A stretch of DNA of 64,000 nt from Sisyra terminalis (GCA_958496175.1 OY292277.1:41551050-41615049), one strand, 5' to 3'. Shown: positions 1 to 13,298, counted from the first letter of the stretch. Made by a program: numbers and translations. The notes: a model not told the origin generated them from the sequence alone.

Positions 1-1655
1 ACTTCGCCGTACATTGGTACCTGTAATGCTGAATTCAGTTATCTTAAGTAATGTAACGAAAATTTTGTCTATGAAACAAAGTTTTTGACGACACAATGAA
101 TGTGTCTAAACAGGATGGCGGTTAGTTCTATTAGTCGGCAAAGTTGCATCTACGAACCGAAAGCTTGGAGCGGGAAGCTTTTGTGTGAAATTTTCACGTT
201 ATTTTTGTTAAACACTTATTGAATTTCATTTGTAATTTTCAAAACGAAAATCGTCTTAATAAAACTGTAATTAATTACATGCATGCCTTTGTAGTTTTAA
301 TTTAATTAAAACAATTAAATGTCAAAATATTTTGTTTGGTACAACAGTAAATGGCAACATTTGTACTAAATGAAAACGGAAAGACGTAACTAATAGTGCG
401 TTTATCGTCACAAACTTTACAATTAGAAGTTACAATAGTTTATTTGAGAACAGCAATATATCATTTGTGGTTTATATTCGAACGATGAAAATATGTTTTC
501 AGGTCGGTTCTAAACTACAATCTCACAATGGATGGGAATGGGAAGACGAACGATGATATAATTTATTAATATTAATATCAGGAAGTTTGTACGATTTCAA
601 ATTAAATTACAATTAAGCGAGTTCGATTTTAAACCCATCCAGTCTCACGGAACATTTGATTTATGCATCGTAAACTTTTAAACGTGTGCCGTAGAGATTC
701 GAACTAAGAAAAACTCAATTAATTTGATTAATTAAAGAGATTAAAATTTAAGTTAATGTTGAAAGTAATCACAGCTTATATGACTCCAAAAAAAAAAAAT
801 CAATAAATATCAAAGCAAAGCGAAGCAAACTAAAGTAATTGAAATGTCATATCTCCGAGATCTTCCCAGTCTTTGCAGCAAGAAATAAACTTTTTCACTT
901 TACTTGCCATGATTGGCTATCGACCATTCTTTCAAGAAAGCTCTTTTGTGTTTATTTAATTTTTTTGTGATTGTCTATTATATTAAACAGAAATAAATGG
1001 ATTTGTTTGAAGTTCATGAATAATGCATGAATTGGGGTAAATTACTTTCTTGATAGAAGGGTTAATGAATAAATGTTTACTTATGGGGTGGGTTCATTTT
1101 GTAATGTGAATACCGGAAAATGTTTTAAAACAATGTTTAAAGGGCTTTGAATGGCTTAACTCTTTAATTTTTAAGTGGAAACTTTAATTTGTTTAAAGAT
1201 TAAACTGTTTATGGAACGTAAGTATTTGTTTTAAGAAGATTGAAAATCAATCAATGTCGTATTGTCGTAAATCAATTAAAATTTATAAGTTGCAAGAAAT
1301 TAGCTCGGTTTGAAGAGGATAAAATGGATGAAGAATATTAACTTTTGTAAGTAAGACAGTTATTGACGGCTTTAGGTAATTGATTTAATTAAAAAAAAAC
1401 ATTTGTTTTAAAGCAATCAAACTTTAAGAGTTGAAGTCTTTACGAATAAAGATGTTAATTTAATTTAAATACAAATAGAATTCTTAAATAATCTTTCCAA
1501 TTTTTAATAACATCAACTTCTGGTTCAAATAATTACCCTCTAAATGGATAATTTTTTGGAACCTAATGAAAATTTTTATCTTTACTCGAATGGATGAAAA
1601 ATAAAATTCAAAAATTTAGGTTAATCCTTTGTTTTATGAAGGCATCTATCTATAT
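1..1655. other. Non-coding AT-rich DNA, nothing recognised
   Basis: Both strands are broken by frequent stops and no ORF reaches a useful length. I see no tRNA-like box pair, no terminal inverted repeat and no protein motif. Short poly(A) and poly(T) runs are common. Confidence 0.6.
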
Positions 1656-2130
1656 ACGTTGTCTCATAAGTAATTTTGTTATATAAGAACTTTATTGCTT
1701 CATTAACTTCTTTTATCTCTCAAAGAGCCTCATTATTCCTTCTTTCCAGAAAATTTTTGTGTTTTCGACAACAAATTTTGGATTAATTTGGATTAATTTT
1801 GGAGGTTCGATTTTATTTAACTAATAGATTAAAGGGACTTATAGAGATAAGAATTTTTATAAAGATAAAATGAAGTAATAATTAAATGAAACAACATTTG
1901 GACAGTATACAGAATGCGGAAAAACATCCCAATTAAACTGTGTGAGCTTTTTTCTGGCCGTTATTGCCTTATGTAGTCACGTGTTATCATAAAGAAAATC
2001 GCATCTTTACGAATAATATTGGTCCAAAACTCAAAAATTTGGAAAGAAGGCATAATGAGGCTTTCTAAGAAATGGAAGAAAATAGTAGAGCAAAATTGTT
2101 TTAATATACTAAAATAAATCACGTCGAAAC
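1656..2130. mobile_element. Mariner-like relic with two opposed transposase 3' ends
   Basis: On the + strand at about 2036-2119 one frame reads W-K-E-G-I-M-R-L-S-K-K-W-K-K-I-V-E-Q-N and then a stop soon after. This is the ending typical of mariner transposases (GIMxLxxRWxKxVEQNG). On the - strand at about 1720-1790 a second copy of the same ending (FWKEGIMRLFER) runs the other way, followed outward by a mariner-like terminus near 1657-1680. The two copies face outward and the catalytic middle of the transposase is missing. This is therefore a dead derivative, made either by an inverted duplication or by two mariners meeting head to head. The family call is from recall; the inverted arrangement is directly visible. 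Confidence 0.55.
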
Positions 2131-3348
2131 AGTAAATATTGTGTATTCATTTCATACTAGAAAAAGGAAAGAACTTGTATTACAAATTAATAGTATTATT
2201 CCTTATAAATTTAAAGAATAATAGTTTGTTATTTAATTAAAATAAAACTCTGTTGTCTTTAAACGTTTTTTTTCGAAGGTAAACACCATCGGCAAATTAT
2301 TTGGAATAACTATCCAAGTTTACACAAAATAATTGTTGAAATAATAATAAATGCACCGGGACAGTTTTATTTTAGAATAAAAGTACCAAAAGATTAATTT
2401 GGCTGATTAATAGCTGGTTTTCATTGATTCCTTTCATTTCTGTTTTCCACCATTCAACAGTTTTAATATTTTTCAAGCAATACTTACTTTTAATCTTCTG
2501 ATTTCTAGAAGTTTCTTTTACGAATTTCTTACTATAAGTCCTAGTAGGACTGTAATACTCCATTTCTAGTTCCAATTAGCAAGACTTGCTTTTGAGAAAA
2601 AAATATTTCTCAGCCCATTGGGTCATAGTAAATATTTTCTTGATCATGTCCTGGTAGTCTAAAAGTTAGCCAAAAAGCAAGTTGGGGTCAAATAGGACAC
2701 AATGGGCAATAAAAACCGGGATATCATTTACATTTTTGGCAAGACTAAAAATTCTCTTTTCTCGATTCATCTTTTTTGTCGCTACTTCTTGTTTAAATTC
2801 TTTGAACTTGTATCCTCTATTATATTTATAATACATCGATCTAGCTGTACTTTAGTACTACATCGGTTGCCTTTTTATTTTCTTTGACTCTTCTTAATAC
2901 TTCTATCTACTGCGATTTCATTAATCCATTTAACTTTCTTAAATTTTCTCAATATATTTTATTCACTGTTTTTAAATTTTTATTACAGATTTACTATTTA
3001 TTTCTGCTAGAACCGTGTCGGGATTTAATTTCATTAATATTATCTTTTATTTCTTGGTTACAACTATAAAGAAAATATATTGATTTTTATAATTAGGTTT
3101 TTAAACATAATACAACTATTTTGTTTAGCAATTTAAGATGTGGCATTATAAATGCACTTTTAACAAACAGTATTAAATAACAAATATAACTATAATTACC
3201 TACTTTAATTTATTTTGTTATAAAAAAATATTTTAAATTATTACATAGTAAGTTTTGAAAAGTACAATTTATATAGTATACAGTTCAGGTTTTACTATGA
3301 ACACATATGGCCAAGAGATGCTTATGATTACATTCTAATACTCTACTT
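2131..3348. other. Non-coding AT-rich DNA
   Basis: Only short ORFs of low-complexity Phe/Ile/Leu composition occur here (for example 2702-2887 and 2884-3069). They look like chance reading of T-rich sequence. A small patch near 2680-2705 (GGGGTC...ACAATGGG) weakly resembles the GGGGCA-type ends of the pogo-like element at 57.3 kb, but it has no partner. Confidence 0.5.
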
Positions 3349-3543
3349 AAAAAGAGAAAACGAAGACCATGGTTAAATGGAGTTATGACAATGATGAGAA
3401 ACTGGGGAATCAACGATGAAATTAAAAATTGGCAAAGAAAAAATTATTTCCAAGGGACTAATTCGTTGATTAGAAGGATCAATTGTAAAGAAGAATTTCT
3501 TGTTCGGAAGGTCCCTGCTAGGAAGAATGGAATGAAAGGATTT
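3349..3543 (+). pseudogene. Possible LINE reverse-transcriptase C-terminal tail fragment
   Basis: A frame of about 65 codons stays open in DNA where stops are otherwise frequent. It is rich in Lys/Arg/Trp and contains RRPWLNGVMTMMRNWGIND. This resembles the basic tail of some non-LTR retrotransposon ORF2 proteins (GRxRxxWxxxVxxDxxxxGI...). There is no start codon in a sensible context and no flanking RT motif, and it ends in a T run. It could equally be chance or an unrelated relic. Confidence 0.28.
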
Positions 3544-6500
3544 TTTTTTTACCTAGATGGCTAGCTGGGTTCGCAGGTTCACGATATCTCGATTCACGGT
3601 TTCTCAGAAAGTAAGCTGAAGAAGTTTGGCCACACTATAATGACAAAGATTGATCTCAACTATTACTTTACTGTAAAAAATGAATAATTTTGCATTTTAG
3701 AGATTTATATTCTTTGTATACAAAAAAATAAGTTGGTCTAATCTCTTATTCTATATGGACGGTGGTTAGTGTCGCTGGTCTGGATAGTTCCCATGGTGAA
3801 CAGATAGTTGTCCCATATGGCACGTTGATAGAATTTCTGCATCCGTAGCTAGTTCCTGGGACCAGACGAAATGAATTTTTTTGACATGTTATTAACAAAA
3901 TCCCTAAATATTTTCGGAAATTGTATGAACGCCTGGAAAAATAAAATATGTGACGATTGTAATGCTGGATACAACAGAAGCTATAAGTCCCCCTCCTCTA
4001 AATATTTATATTTTTAAATTTCCCACAAAGCAATACTATGTAGTGACTTTGGAATGTATGTACTCTTAAAGGGGTAGATGTGGTATAAATTAAAAAATTT
4101 TGATTAAACTCCAAAAGATCCAATTTGAGAAAATTTCAATTTTACAACACTTCTTGTTTAGACCCCCTAATAGACTATTTTGTTTTTGAACCGTTTATTT
4201 TGAAAGTGAGTTAAGTCCATTTCAAGAACAATCCCTATAGTGTTATCATTTTTAATCATAGGAACATAAGATACTAAGGAGGAGGGAATAATTGGCGTTT
4301 TTGTTAAGAACTAAAAATAAAATCTGTAATTTGTCAAAACTTAGCAGTTAAATAATTAACATACTTTGTTCTAGTTACAAGAAGAAGAATCACTATATAA
4401 ACCGTCCTTAAAATGGACTTACGCCACTTTCAAAATAAACGAGACATTTCATTCATTTGGGTATATGGTTTCTCCTTCATACGACATACAGTTATGTATG
4501 ATTGTTTCTAACAATTGGGGTTTAATAATTGGATATTTTTGTCTCAGATTTTCAAATGAAGACTCTACCTAGGTTTTATTTGAAACCCTTTTTTAAGCTT
4601 AGATGATCAATGAATCTAGTTTTTCAAAAAAAAAATTAGCTTCTTAATATTTTTACGACCCTTCAGGTAAAATTCAAGTATTAAAAAAGATTCCTTTACT
4701 TTTGAATTTGCTAATAAATGTGAAGAAAAGAAAAGATGAAGAGTTAGTTATGGAAGGCTAATCGCTATTATTTTGTCTCTGGGATTATAAAAAAGTTATA
4801 TCGATAAGACACTTATCAGTCATTATAGAAGTCATTTTGAAAAAGATCTTACGTACGTCGTTATATTGAGATTGAATATAAGTATTAAAAATTCCACTTA
4901 TAAACTTATCAACTTCAAGTATTATAATCTCCATTTTTATCTCTTCATGAAGCAAAATATAATTTTGTTAGCAATTATTTTTATTATTTTCTGCATGATG
5001 ACTCTCATTTTGTTAATAGTTTTGAAAGTATTCTCAAAGTTTCTTTGGATTCGTGATTTTCTGTAATTTTAAATCAAATTTAGCTTACAAAATAGGTCAG
5101 TCGATGACGATAATTCTGCGGCCATTGAAGTGCACAGAAGGGTTGATTGAAGGTAAGTTTAACAGAAGCTGGGGTTATAAAATAAGACAACATTTCGGAT
5201 GAGTTTGGGCTACAAAAGTCTATGCATTATAGGCCAAGAAAGCTAGGTGCAGGCAATTAGTAAGTTGGTAATTGTTTCCGTACGTCACTTTACTTAATGA
5301 CATGCAAACATACTTTAGTCGGAAACAACCTCTTGCATTTTCCACATTCCCGATCTCAACATCACAACATTCGTAGCACCAACAAACAAACTAGAAAATT
5401 ACAACGACAATATTTTATGTTCTACATACAAAACGGTTTACGTTTTATGTACGTTACATATCTACGTATCGTATATATCTCGTTCCAAATTCAGCTTCTG
5501 TTTTCCACTTGAATAAAATGCTCAACAATAAATTATCGTTCCATTTTATTTCATAAATATTTAAAATGCTTGAAAAATCGGTCTTGTTGCAGAGCTTTAA
5601 ATTCATTTGGATATGGGACGTTTCCGAATCGTTAATAAATTATTACAACAATACGCAAAAATTGTCATGCTAAATGCCATTAAATTATCGACAATAACAT
5701 AAGAAATTCAATAACTTTCGACAAAAAATGAAATAAAAATATTGACCCACAAAAATTATGAGTCGCTCAATTTTGCATACCTATTTAGTTCGACTCATAT
5801 AATAGCTATTTGCAAATGCACACTAGTGAAACGTAAAATTTTATTGATCAATATATTTTTATACTTCCACCCAAATGATTTTATCTAACATTATTTATTA
5901 TTTATTAACGTTTTTTTTGCCAATAATGAAAAATGGAATCGTTTTTAATTTACGTTGAATTTTCTCGTAAATTGTTTTCGGTGTTTTTTGCGGTAGAGTT
6001 GTTGCATAAATGTTTCCAATATTTTAAGCGTTCTAACAGCGAGGAAAAACAGAAAACGTCTCGACGTAATTTTTCTTTGGGATCGTTGAAACCACATTAC
6101 AAATTAAATTTCATTTGCAACATGTACAGAAGAATAAATACAGAGTTTCTTTTAGTATAGATATATGTTAAGGTTTTTATATCCATGATAGTAAAGGGAA
6201 AAAGAAATGTTAGATTTTTTTTTAATTTTAATTAAATAAAAAGTAAACGTTATTGCAATGAGTAAAAAATTTCAAGCTATGCACTTCAAAAGTGTTTAGA
6301 ATAAGCGTCCTTCTTCTTTGACGGGAACTTTACTGTGGCTTTAATAATTATTTTATTATCCTCTTTAGTAAGAATATTTTTTCTATTACGGTAATAAAAA
6401 AAAACCTTCAAGTTTCATTTAAAAAAAACTTTTAAATAATAAATTTTCTGTAAATTTTACGAAAATAAGTACATTAAGTTTAAGTTTCCCAACTATTGAA

Positions 6501-7070
6501 CTTTTTCTTATTCAAAGTAGAACTAATGTCTCATGTTGATGAACCTTAAAAGCTCTATTTTTGGTAGACCCAAGAAATCTTCTATAAATTGTATATTGAT
6601 TTGATACAGTCACCTTATAATTGCCAGTACATTTTTCTACTGTAAGTTTCATAAATTTGTAAGTTGAAGAAAAATTAAAAACTAACGTGTAATAAAACTT
6701 GAACCCCATAGTTACCCGTTTCGGAATGACCACTTTAGCCAATTTAGCAGCGGTATTTAAATTGTGTATTGAATTTTATTATTTTCGTTTTGCTAAAGTA
6801 TTTTTTTAATGAAAATATAAATGTAGTAAAATTTATTTAATTTATGAAACTATTTTTAAATCATTTTTAAAAAATCTTGTTTTCAAAAAAAATAAATAAA
6901 TAAATAACTTTAAGATTTGATTTCAATTATAATCAAGCTTAAATTTCCATTGAGAATTTCACTGTTGTCCGATCACTTTACCTTTTTGTTTGATCTTTTT
7001 CATTAATAAAAAATCTAAGCTTATAGTCAAGTACATTAAAACAGGATAAATGAATATTTTTTTTAAATGC
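3544..7070. other. Non-coding AT-rich DNA, nothing recognised
   Basis: Homopolymer-rich sequence. Short ORFs at 4866-5066, 5297-5512, 5933-6160 and 6512-6742 (- strand) have no recognisable motif and no supporting context. No tRNA, inverted repeat or transposon end was found. Confidence 0.55.
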
Positions 7071-7224
7071 TATTTACCGTCGCCTTGTAACTACTAAGGT
7101 CTTTAGCGACTCAGGGGATGAAAAAAATCTGTAATCAAGAAATATTGAAAATTTGCTTGATGCGCGAATCGAAACTAAAACCTACCAGTTTTTGAGCAGT
7201 TACCTAGACCACTCGGCCACCGTT
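7071..7224 (-). repeat. tRNA-derived SINE, copy 1
   Basis: Read on the - strand, it starts with a tRNA-like head. The A box is in GGTGGCCGAGTGGTCTAGG and the degenerate B box is GTTTCGATTCG, about 30 nt later, as in a Ser/Leu-type tRNA. A roughly 90-nt unrelated tail ends in AAGGCGACGGTAAATA. The same head plus tail recurs at 39.8 and 42.4 kb, and the head alone at 28.5 kb, so this is a dispersed family rather than a tRNA gene. The internal boxes would form an RNA polymerase III promoter in a young copy. Mobilisation would need a LINE; several jockey relics are present, but the tail does not obviously match them. Confidence 0.8.
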
Positions 7225-9627
7225 AAGTGATGAATAACAATTATAAATGATAATGTAATACAATGTTAAATATATAAATATAATGATAAATATATCATTA
7301 TAATCATTAGTATCATTGTTTTAATGTAAAACTTTAAAATCAAACTATAAAGACGTTTTTTAAGCTTTTAAAAAAAGTATAAACTATAAAATATAAAAGA
7401 TTTTAAAAAAGTATAAACTATTTAAAAAAGTATTTATAGTGGTTTAAGTACATTTGTTAGATAATAATGGTAAATTGATTTTTTACTATTTTTTTTTAAA
7501 TAGTTTAACTGACTTTTTCACATTCTTTGTTGATTTAATGGAAAAAATGATTAGCTGATTGATAATATTTGCTTAAAGATTTACTCTAAGTTTTTTATTA
7601 GTATAAACTTGATTACTCATGAATGAAAATATTTCATAAATTTATAGAACAGTAACTTCTACCTACTTTAAAACTGTTTAAATTTTTCACTTTAATCAAA
7701 AAGTTTCTGAAAAAAGATTATAAAAATAAATTTAAATATGATTGGGGTTCGATTAAAGTTTCTCTTTAGTTAATTTAAAACTGAAAACAATTGACTTTGT
7801 AAAACCATTCAACTATATTCGAATACCTATGTCGTTATTATATATTTAGCGAATATTAATTAATTTTAATTTTGACAACATTTCGAAATAAACCAAAACT
7901 AAATCTGTGAAATATTCACAACAAGCGATTATAGAATGAATTCTATTTTGCATCATCATTTCACACGATTTAATCAGACCGTCTATTCAGCATCCATATA
8001 TGTAAGTGTTGAGTGGAACACATATGTGGCCAGGGCTTTTTCCATTTGCCATTCGGGGTGCTTCCATGTTTAGAGCGTTTAATTAAGAGAAGGATGTAGA
8101 AAATTTAGTTGAAAGTTGAACATATGTGACTTTAGGTTATTTTACTTTTGCTTGAGTTTAGAGGGTAAATACTGGCAAGGGACTTAGAACACACTGAATA
8201 GCTACGTTTCAACTGTTTCACTTTTCACCCTGCACGAATTCAATTGAATTGACTGAAATAGAATTTCAGAAATTTCCACCAACTTTGCGCAGCTCCATTT
8301 ATAATTAATTTATTTGCACGAAAAATTTAGTCACACTAAATATTTATGAAATTCTAGTGCTAGAAGTGAAATTGTTTTTAATGGTTTTGAAATTCCAAGG
8401 CTCAGGGAAAGGGATGTGACTAAACAATTTCGCAGGTCTACAAGGAAATCCTATTTTTATGTTTCTGACGAGACTTGCACTTGTAATAAGATAAGAGAAG
8501 GAAACCTAAGCGGGAAAAGGCGACATATGATGCTTAAAATCCGGAAAAGCTCAGTGAAGAGCATAAACGTAACGAACGTAGTATACATATAGAAATTTTA
8601 AGAAGAAAATTCGCATGGGAATAAATTCCATGTTACTTTATATGAATAATAAAAATAAAACTCGGAAAAAATACATAAATTATGCATATGAGGGAAACCG
8701 GAAATCCGTAAAGAATAATTTTTAAAAATTTGATCCATTATCTTGCTTCTAAAACCTATCATTCATACAAATTGTGATGTGGAAACTGCATCAATGCTAT
8801 CATCATTATGTTGTCATCAACATTATCGTCATTACGGCCTTGTTGTCATTGGGGTGATTACTATCTGTACCTACTACTCCAACATGAAGAATTCATTCAA
8901 AGATGATTCAATTGATAGGAGCTTCCATAACAAATTCCACCAAACGAAAAAGATTTGATCAATAAAAATAAAAACACTCCGCTTCATTACTTTAATTTTC
9001 GAACATTGAAAAAAAAAACTTTTATTTTATAATTTTTATGCACCGTGTTTATATTTCCAGTGGCGACTCATAAAAAATTTATAGGAATAATTTTTTGTTA
9101 TAAGCCGTTATAAATATTTTGCTCGTTTTACAAATTTTAGTGTAGAATGTTACGCATCCTGAAAACCAAGGTATAGAGCCATCTAGACTTTCGTATTTTA
9201 GCACATGTGTTTATTTTGAACATTTTTAATTAAATCCATGGTTGGAGGAAAATTGCTAGGCCTAAAGTTACTAGGGAGAGAAAAATATATTTTTCCCATT
9301 AAATAGTTTGGAATTTTAGTTAACAGAAAAAATATTTCTGGCAGAAAACTAGGAAAAATATGTATGGGTTTCAAAAGTCATAACGTTGGAGAGTGAAAAA
9401 AAATATTATAGTTTCAGGAAGGAGTGAATTTACCATTTTTGGTTCAACATTTTATAAAAATAATGCTACTATGGTCGTTTTGTTTGTGGACTATAAAATA
9501 TACAATGAAATATTTAATTTTGGTGAAAGTTCTTTTGCTTTTTTAAAACCCGATTGCTTAAAAATCAAACCTTTACATTAAATTTAAGCCCATTATTAAA
9601 TCCAAAATTATAAAGTTCAATTGAATA
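7225..9627. other. Non-coding AT-rich DNA, nothing recognised
   Basis: Includes a very AT-rich run at about 7230-7440 with imperfect repeats of ATAAACTATTTAAAAAAGT-like units. Short ORFs at 8743-8958 and 9393-9581 carry no motif and look like chance. Confidence 0.55.
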
Positions 9628-9690
9628 ATTTTATTTATTTTTAGTAGGATAGTGGACAAGAAAGGATGTAGATCCATGTACTAATTATTA

Positions 9691-9742
9691 ATTTTGCGAC
9701 ATGTTTCGGTCTTTTATTAGACCTTCATCAGGTTTCTAAAAT
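9691..9742 (-). ncRNA. Hammerhead ribozyme motif, element A left arm
   Basis: On the - strand: CTGATGA (9725-9731), one extra A, stem II GGTCT/AGACC closing a 6-nt loop (9708-9723), GAA (9705-9707), self-complementary stem III ACATGT (9699-9704), and C at the cleavage position 9698. Stem I closes with one C-G pair, then an internal loop, then TTTT/AAAA. All core bases are present. Stem III is so short that activity would be expected only as a dimer, as proposed for PLE hammerheads. Confidence 0.65.
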
Positions 9743-9979
9743 CATACAAATACATGCACAGAATCCTTCAAACATTAATAATTGTTAAATTACCTTAATA
9801 TGAAGTACACAATATACATCACAATAACATCGAAAAATTTTTCTTCTTTATCGCACACATACACTACAATTTTTTTTTATTTACTTTAAATTTTTTTATA
9901 TATTAAATTCTATTTTCATTAAAATTATTTATAAAATTAGTTAAAATCGTGGTGATTTTAAGGATTCTGTATATGTGTT

Positions 9980-10033
9980 TGTATGATTTTAAAAGCCTGA
10001 TGAAGGTCTAATAAAAGACCAAAACATGTCGCA
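9980..10033 (+). ncRNA. Hammerhead ribozyme motif, element A right arm (damaged)
   Basis: Mirror copy of the left-arm motif. It has CTGATGA at 9997-10003, stem II GGTCT/AGACC at 10005-10020, then AAA where GAA is needed (10021-10023), stem III ACATGT and GTC. Loss of the conserved G of the GAA core predicts inactivity, while the stems are intact. Confidence 0.55.
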
Positions 10034-10101
10034 AAATTAATAATTAGTACATGGATCTACATCCTTTCTTGTCCACTATCCTACTAAAATAAATAAAATA
10101 A

Positions 10102-11878
10102 TGTAAAATATGGACACAACCAATTTATTGATAATTTTAATTGAATATTTCAATACTTCAACCTTTGGGGTTGAATTATAGGATAAAGTTGTATCAAAAC
10201 GTTTGACTTTAAAACAAAAGATAATATAAGCTGAGTAAAACTTTCTAATGGAAAGACAGACATTTTTATTGAGTTCCTATAGTTTTAGGTCAATTTTTTG
10301 ATAGTGATAGGTATTTGGGTTTTAATCCCTATTCGCTTTTATTGCGTAAACTACCTGACAAAAACATCTTGCAAATAAACCAGAAAATTAACCATTTCCC
10401 TAAATTTCCTCAAATTTGAAACTTTTTCTCCATTTTTTAGGAAAATTCACAAGATGCGACATTCACAAGATCTGAAGGATGTATTTGGTTCCGAATCCAT
10501 GTTAAACAGTCGAAGAGCTATCAAATATTCCACATCAATTTTAGTCAACAACCATATGCACAAAAGTATCCAAGAGTTATAAAAAGATTTTTTTTTTGCA
10601 ATACGATAGTACCAGATTTCCTTGCGCTAGAAAATCCCTGGAAAAAATTAATGAATTAAGGCTGAGTGATATAGCTTCCCCAACCAAAACCATCGAAAGT
10701 TGTTTCGTCGGATTTCTTTTTAATTTTATCACTATAATATTTTCTAAATACTGGTAAAAAATTGTAAGCTTAAATGATGCCTGAATAGTGATTTTTATAT
10801 ATTTTGCTTAATAATCTATTATTTTTTAAATTTAATATTAGAAATTTGCACTTCAAATGTCAATAGGTTGATAATGTATAGTGCAATTTTATGATTAAAT
10901 AAAAATTAAAAAAAAAATGTGTTTTAATTTTTTGTTGAAAAAGCTATCATATATTACTTTCCGGCCCCATTATAACATTCAAATATGTACAATGTACATT
11001 ACACATTATGGTTTTCACCAATGATATGTACTAAAAGTAATTTACTGGACCATGATACTTACTGGTGTTGACCTTTCTTCAGACTTCCTAATTAACACAA
11101 GTATATAGCGAAGGAAATAATTATTATCGTTGTAAGCCCCCAATCCTATTAAATTCCTTTTACATTATTGTTTTTTTTTTTTTCATTTTGGTTTTTAAAT
11201 CAATATTAAAACTTAAAATTATTAAAAGATAGATGATAGAAAATTTCAATCATAAATTTAGGTAACAATAAACCAAATATACGGTCCAATATTTAGAAAG
11301 GTTGACAAATAAGAATACATTCCAAAGATGGTGACAAGAGGAAAACATAATTAATAAAAAGCTATTTTATTTTTAATAATCAAAATATTCTTAATTAATA
11401 TTGTGTCTGATAAATTAAAACATTTGATTTCAAAAAAGAAAAATAATTTTGCCTTTTTTTGGGCAAAACACTTCATATTATTTATCATTTCACTGACCAG
11501 CCGTCATTGTACACCTCTCATACTTCTACGGTAAATTTAATGTTCCTTATAAAGCTGTTCATATATTGTGAGAATAATGAATATTGTGCATAAGATTGAC
11601 GGAGTTATTCATTTTAAACTGTTGGTGTAAAGTCACATTACTATCCTCCGACGATTTATTGAAAGTAATTAGGTTGTTTGCACGTCGTTTTCCCATTAAA
11701 GCGACTCGTTTGCTCGCGAGAATTGTGTAATCTATCATGATTATGCTTGATCATTACTTTAAAAAGTAAATCAACTTCTTTTCCTTGCTATTTCTTGGTT
11801 AGATTATACTTGCAAGTACTATGATGTAATGAATTTAAAATATATTGTCAGACATTGAAAAGTTTCAGCTTTATATAT
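10102..11878. other. Non-coding AT-rich DNA, nothing recognised
   Basis: Stops are frequent on both strands, there is no repeated terminus, and there are several poly(T) and poly(A) runs. I see nothing that supports a gene or a named element. Confidence 0.55.
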
Positions 11879-13298
11879 TGATACTTTATGATTCCTGTTT
11901 TCAATATAAATTGTCAAATTATATTGAGGAAGGTGAAAATTAAAATTGTCTCATTAAGTTAAAAATTTTCCCCCAAAATATCCTACTTATATCTCCTACG
12001 AGCTAATGATTCTTTTTGGAACTGAGTAAACTATAATTGATTAAATAAACATTGTCATGAAAGTGGCATTTATGGCTTCTGTACTTTGAGGATTAACATT
12101 GAATAAGGGGACAGTATAATTTTTTTTCTATTTTTTCTTTGGTTTGGTTCTATATTGAAGGTAGTATAATAGTTTAATAGTTTTGTGCTTTTCACTGTCT
12201 TAATAAAAACAAGTTAATTTTTTTAACCTTTTTTATATGAGCCCCATAGGACTAAATCGAAAATTTCAGGTGTAATTTCCCCCAAAAAAATATTATTAAA
12301 AATAAAAAAAATAGTTCTTTGTTTTGGTTTAATATTATCTCAAGGAAAACTTCTAGCTAGGAAATAAGAAACAAAATACGGGTTTCAAATAATGTTTAGA
12401 GCAATTAAGATAAAATAATTTGTATAAAATAATCAGCGGGACAATTCTAAAATTTTGTTTCATATATTTAATGTATCAGAAAAAATGTGAATAAAATTAT
12501 TACAAAACCGAACATCACATAAATCCTAAATGAACTCTTTGAAATTATGTGACAAAATTACACATTTTAATATTCACATATATGGAATTATATTTTAAAC
12601 ATAAAAATTAATATTTTTAATGTTTAATGCAAAAGAAAATCAATTCAAAACATACAAGGGAAATATTTCGTGTTTTTAATTTTACATATATTGCGAGGGA
12701 AAAATAAAAATTGTAAATAATTAAAAAGCTTCAACGGTTTTTTTTTGTTACAAAGTTGGAATGCGAGTGCTATTGAACATTTCTGAAAAAATAAAAAATA
12801 AAAAACTCTAAAGGAATTTACAAAGTTGTAAATAATTGATTAAGGAAGCAAAAATGAAAAAGGGAGGAATGGGGAAGGAGATTTCGTTTAATGCTTTGAT
12901 GTGATTGCAATCGAGTAATATTGAATTTGGTGTAGGTGTTGAATTTTATTTTATAGGATGAGCAGAAATAATTAATTGGGTACATATTTTTATCAAAATT
13001 TTTACCGACAAAATTTTATAATTACATTTTAATCTTTTGTGGATACCTAAAAAATTTGTACTGTCACCTTATTCAATGTTAGTCCTTGAAATACAAAATC
13101 CATAATTGTCACTTTCATAACAATGTTTATTTTATCAATTATACTTTATTCAGTTCCAAAAATTATCATTAGCTCGTAGGAGATCCATGTGGGATAGTTT
13201 GTGGGAAAGTTTTTAACTAAATGCGATAATTTTCATTATCACCTTACTTCTTATAATTTGACCGTTTGTATTGAAAACAGGAATCATAATCTATCAAG
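11879..13298. mobile_element. Large ORF-less foldback element (about 240-bp inverted arms)
   Basis: The left arm (11879-12120) and right arm (13057-13298) are reverse complements over their full length with moderate divergence. Landmarks shared by the arms are GATTCCTGTTTTCAATA, TCTCCTACGAGCTAATGAT, TAAACATTGT(C/T)ATGAAAGTG and AACATTGAATAAGG. The 936-bp centre is AT-rich with no ORF or transposase motif. No hammerhead core is seen in the arms, which separates it from elements A-D. It could be a foldback DNA transposon or an inverted pair of a longer repeat. Target duplications are not clear. Confidence 0.7.

Larger units (their letters stand above)
9628..10101. mobile_element. Inverted-repeat element A with hammerhead motifs (PLE-derived)
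   Basis: Two arms of about 135-140 bp, at 9628-9764 and 9962-10101, are near-exact reverse complements: outer ATTTTATTTATTTTAGTAGGA, then TAGTGGACAAGAAAGGATG, and so on. They flank about 200 bp of AT-rich DNA with no ORF. Each arm carries a hammerhead-like motif pointing outward. Loss of the coding region, the outward hammerheads and the variable ends fit a non-autonomous derivative of a Penelope-like element, since PLE terminal repeats are known to carry hammerheads. No target duplication is obvious. Confidence 0.75.
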
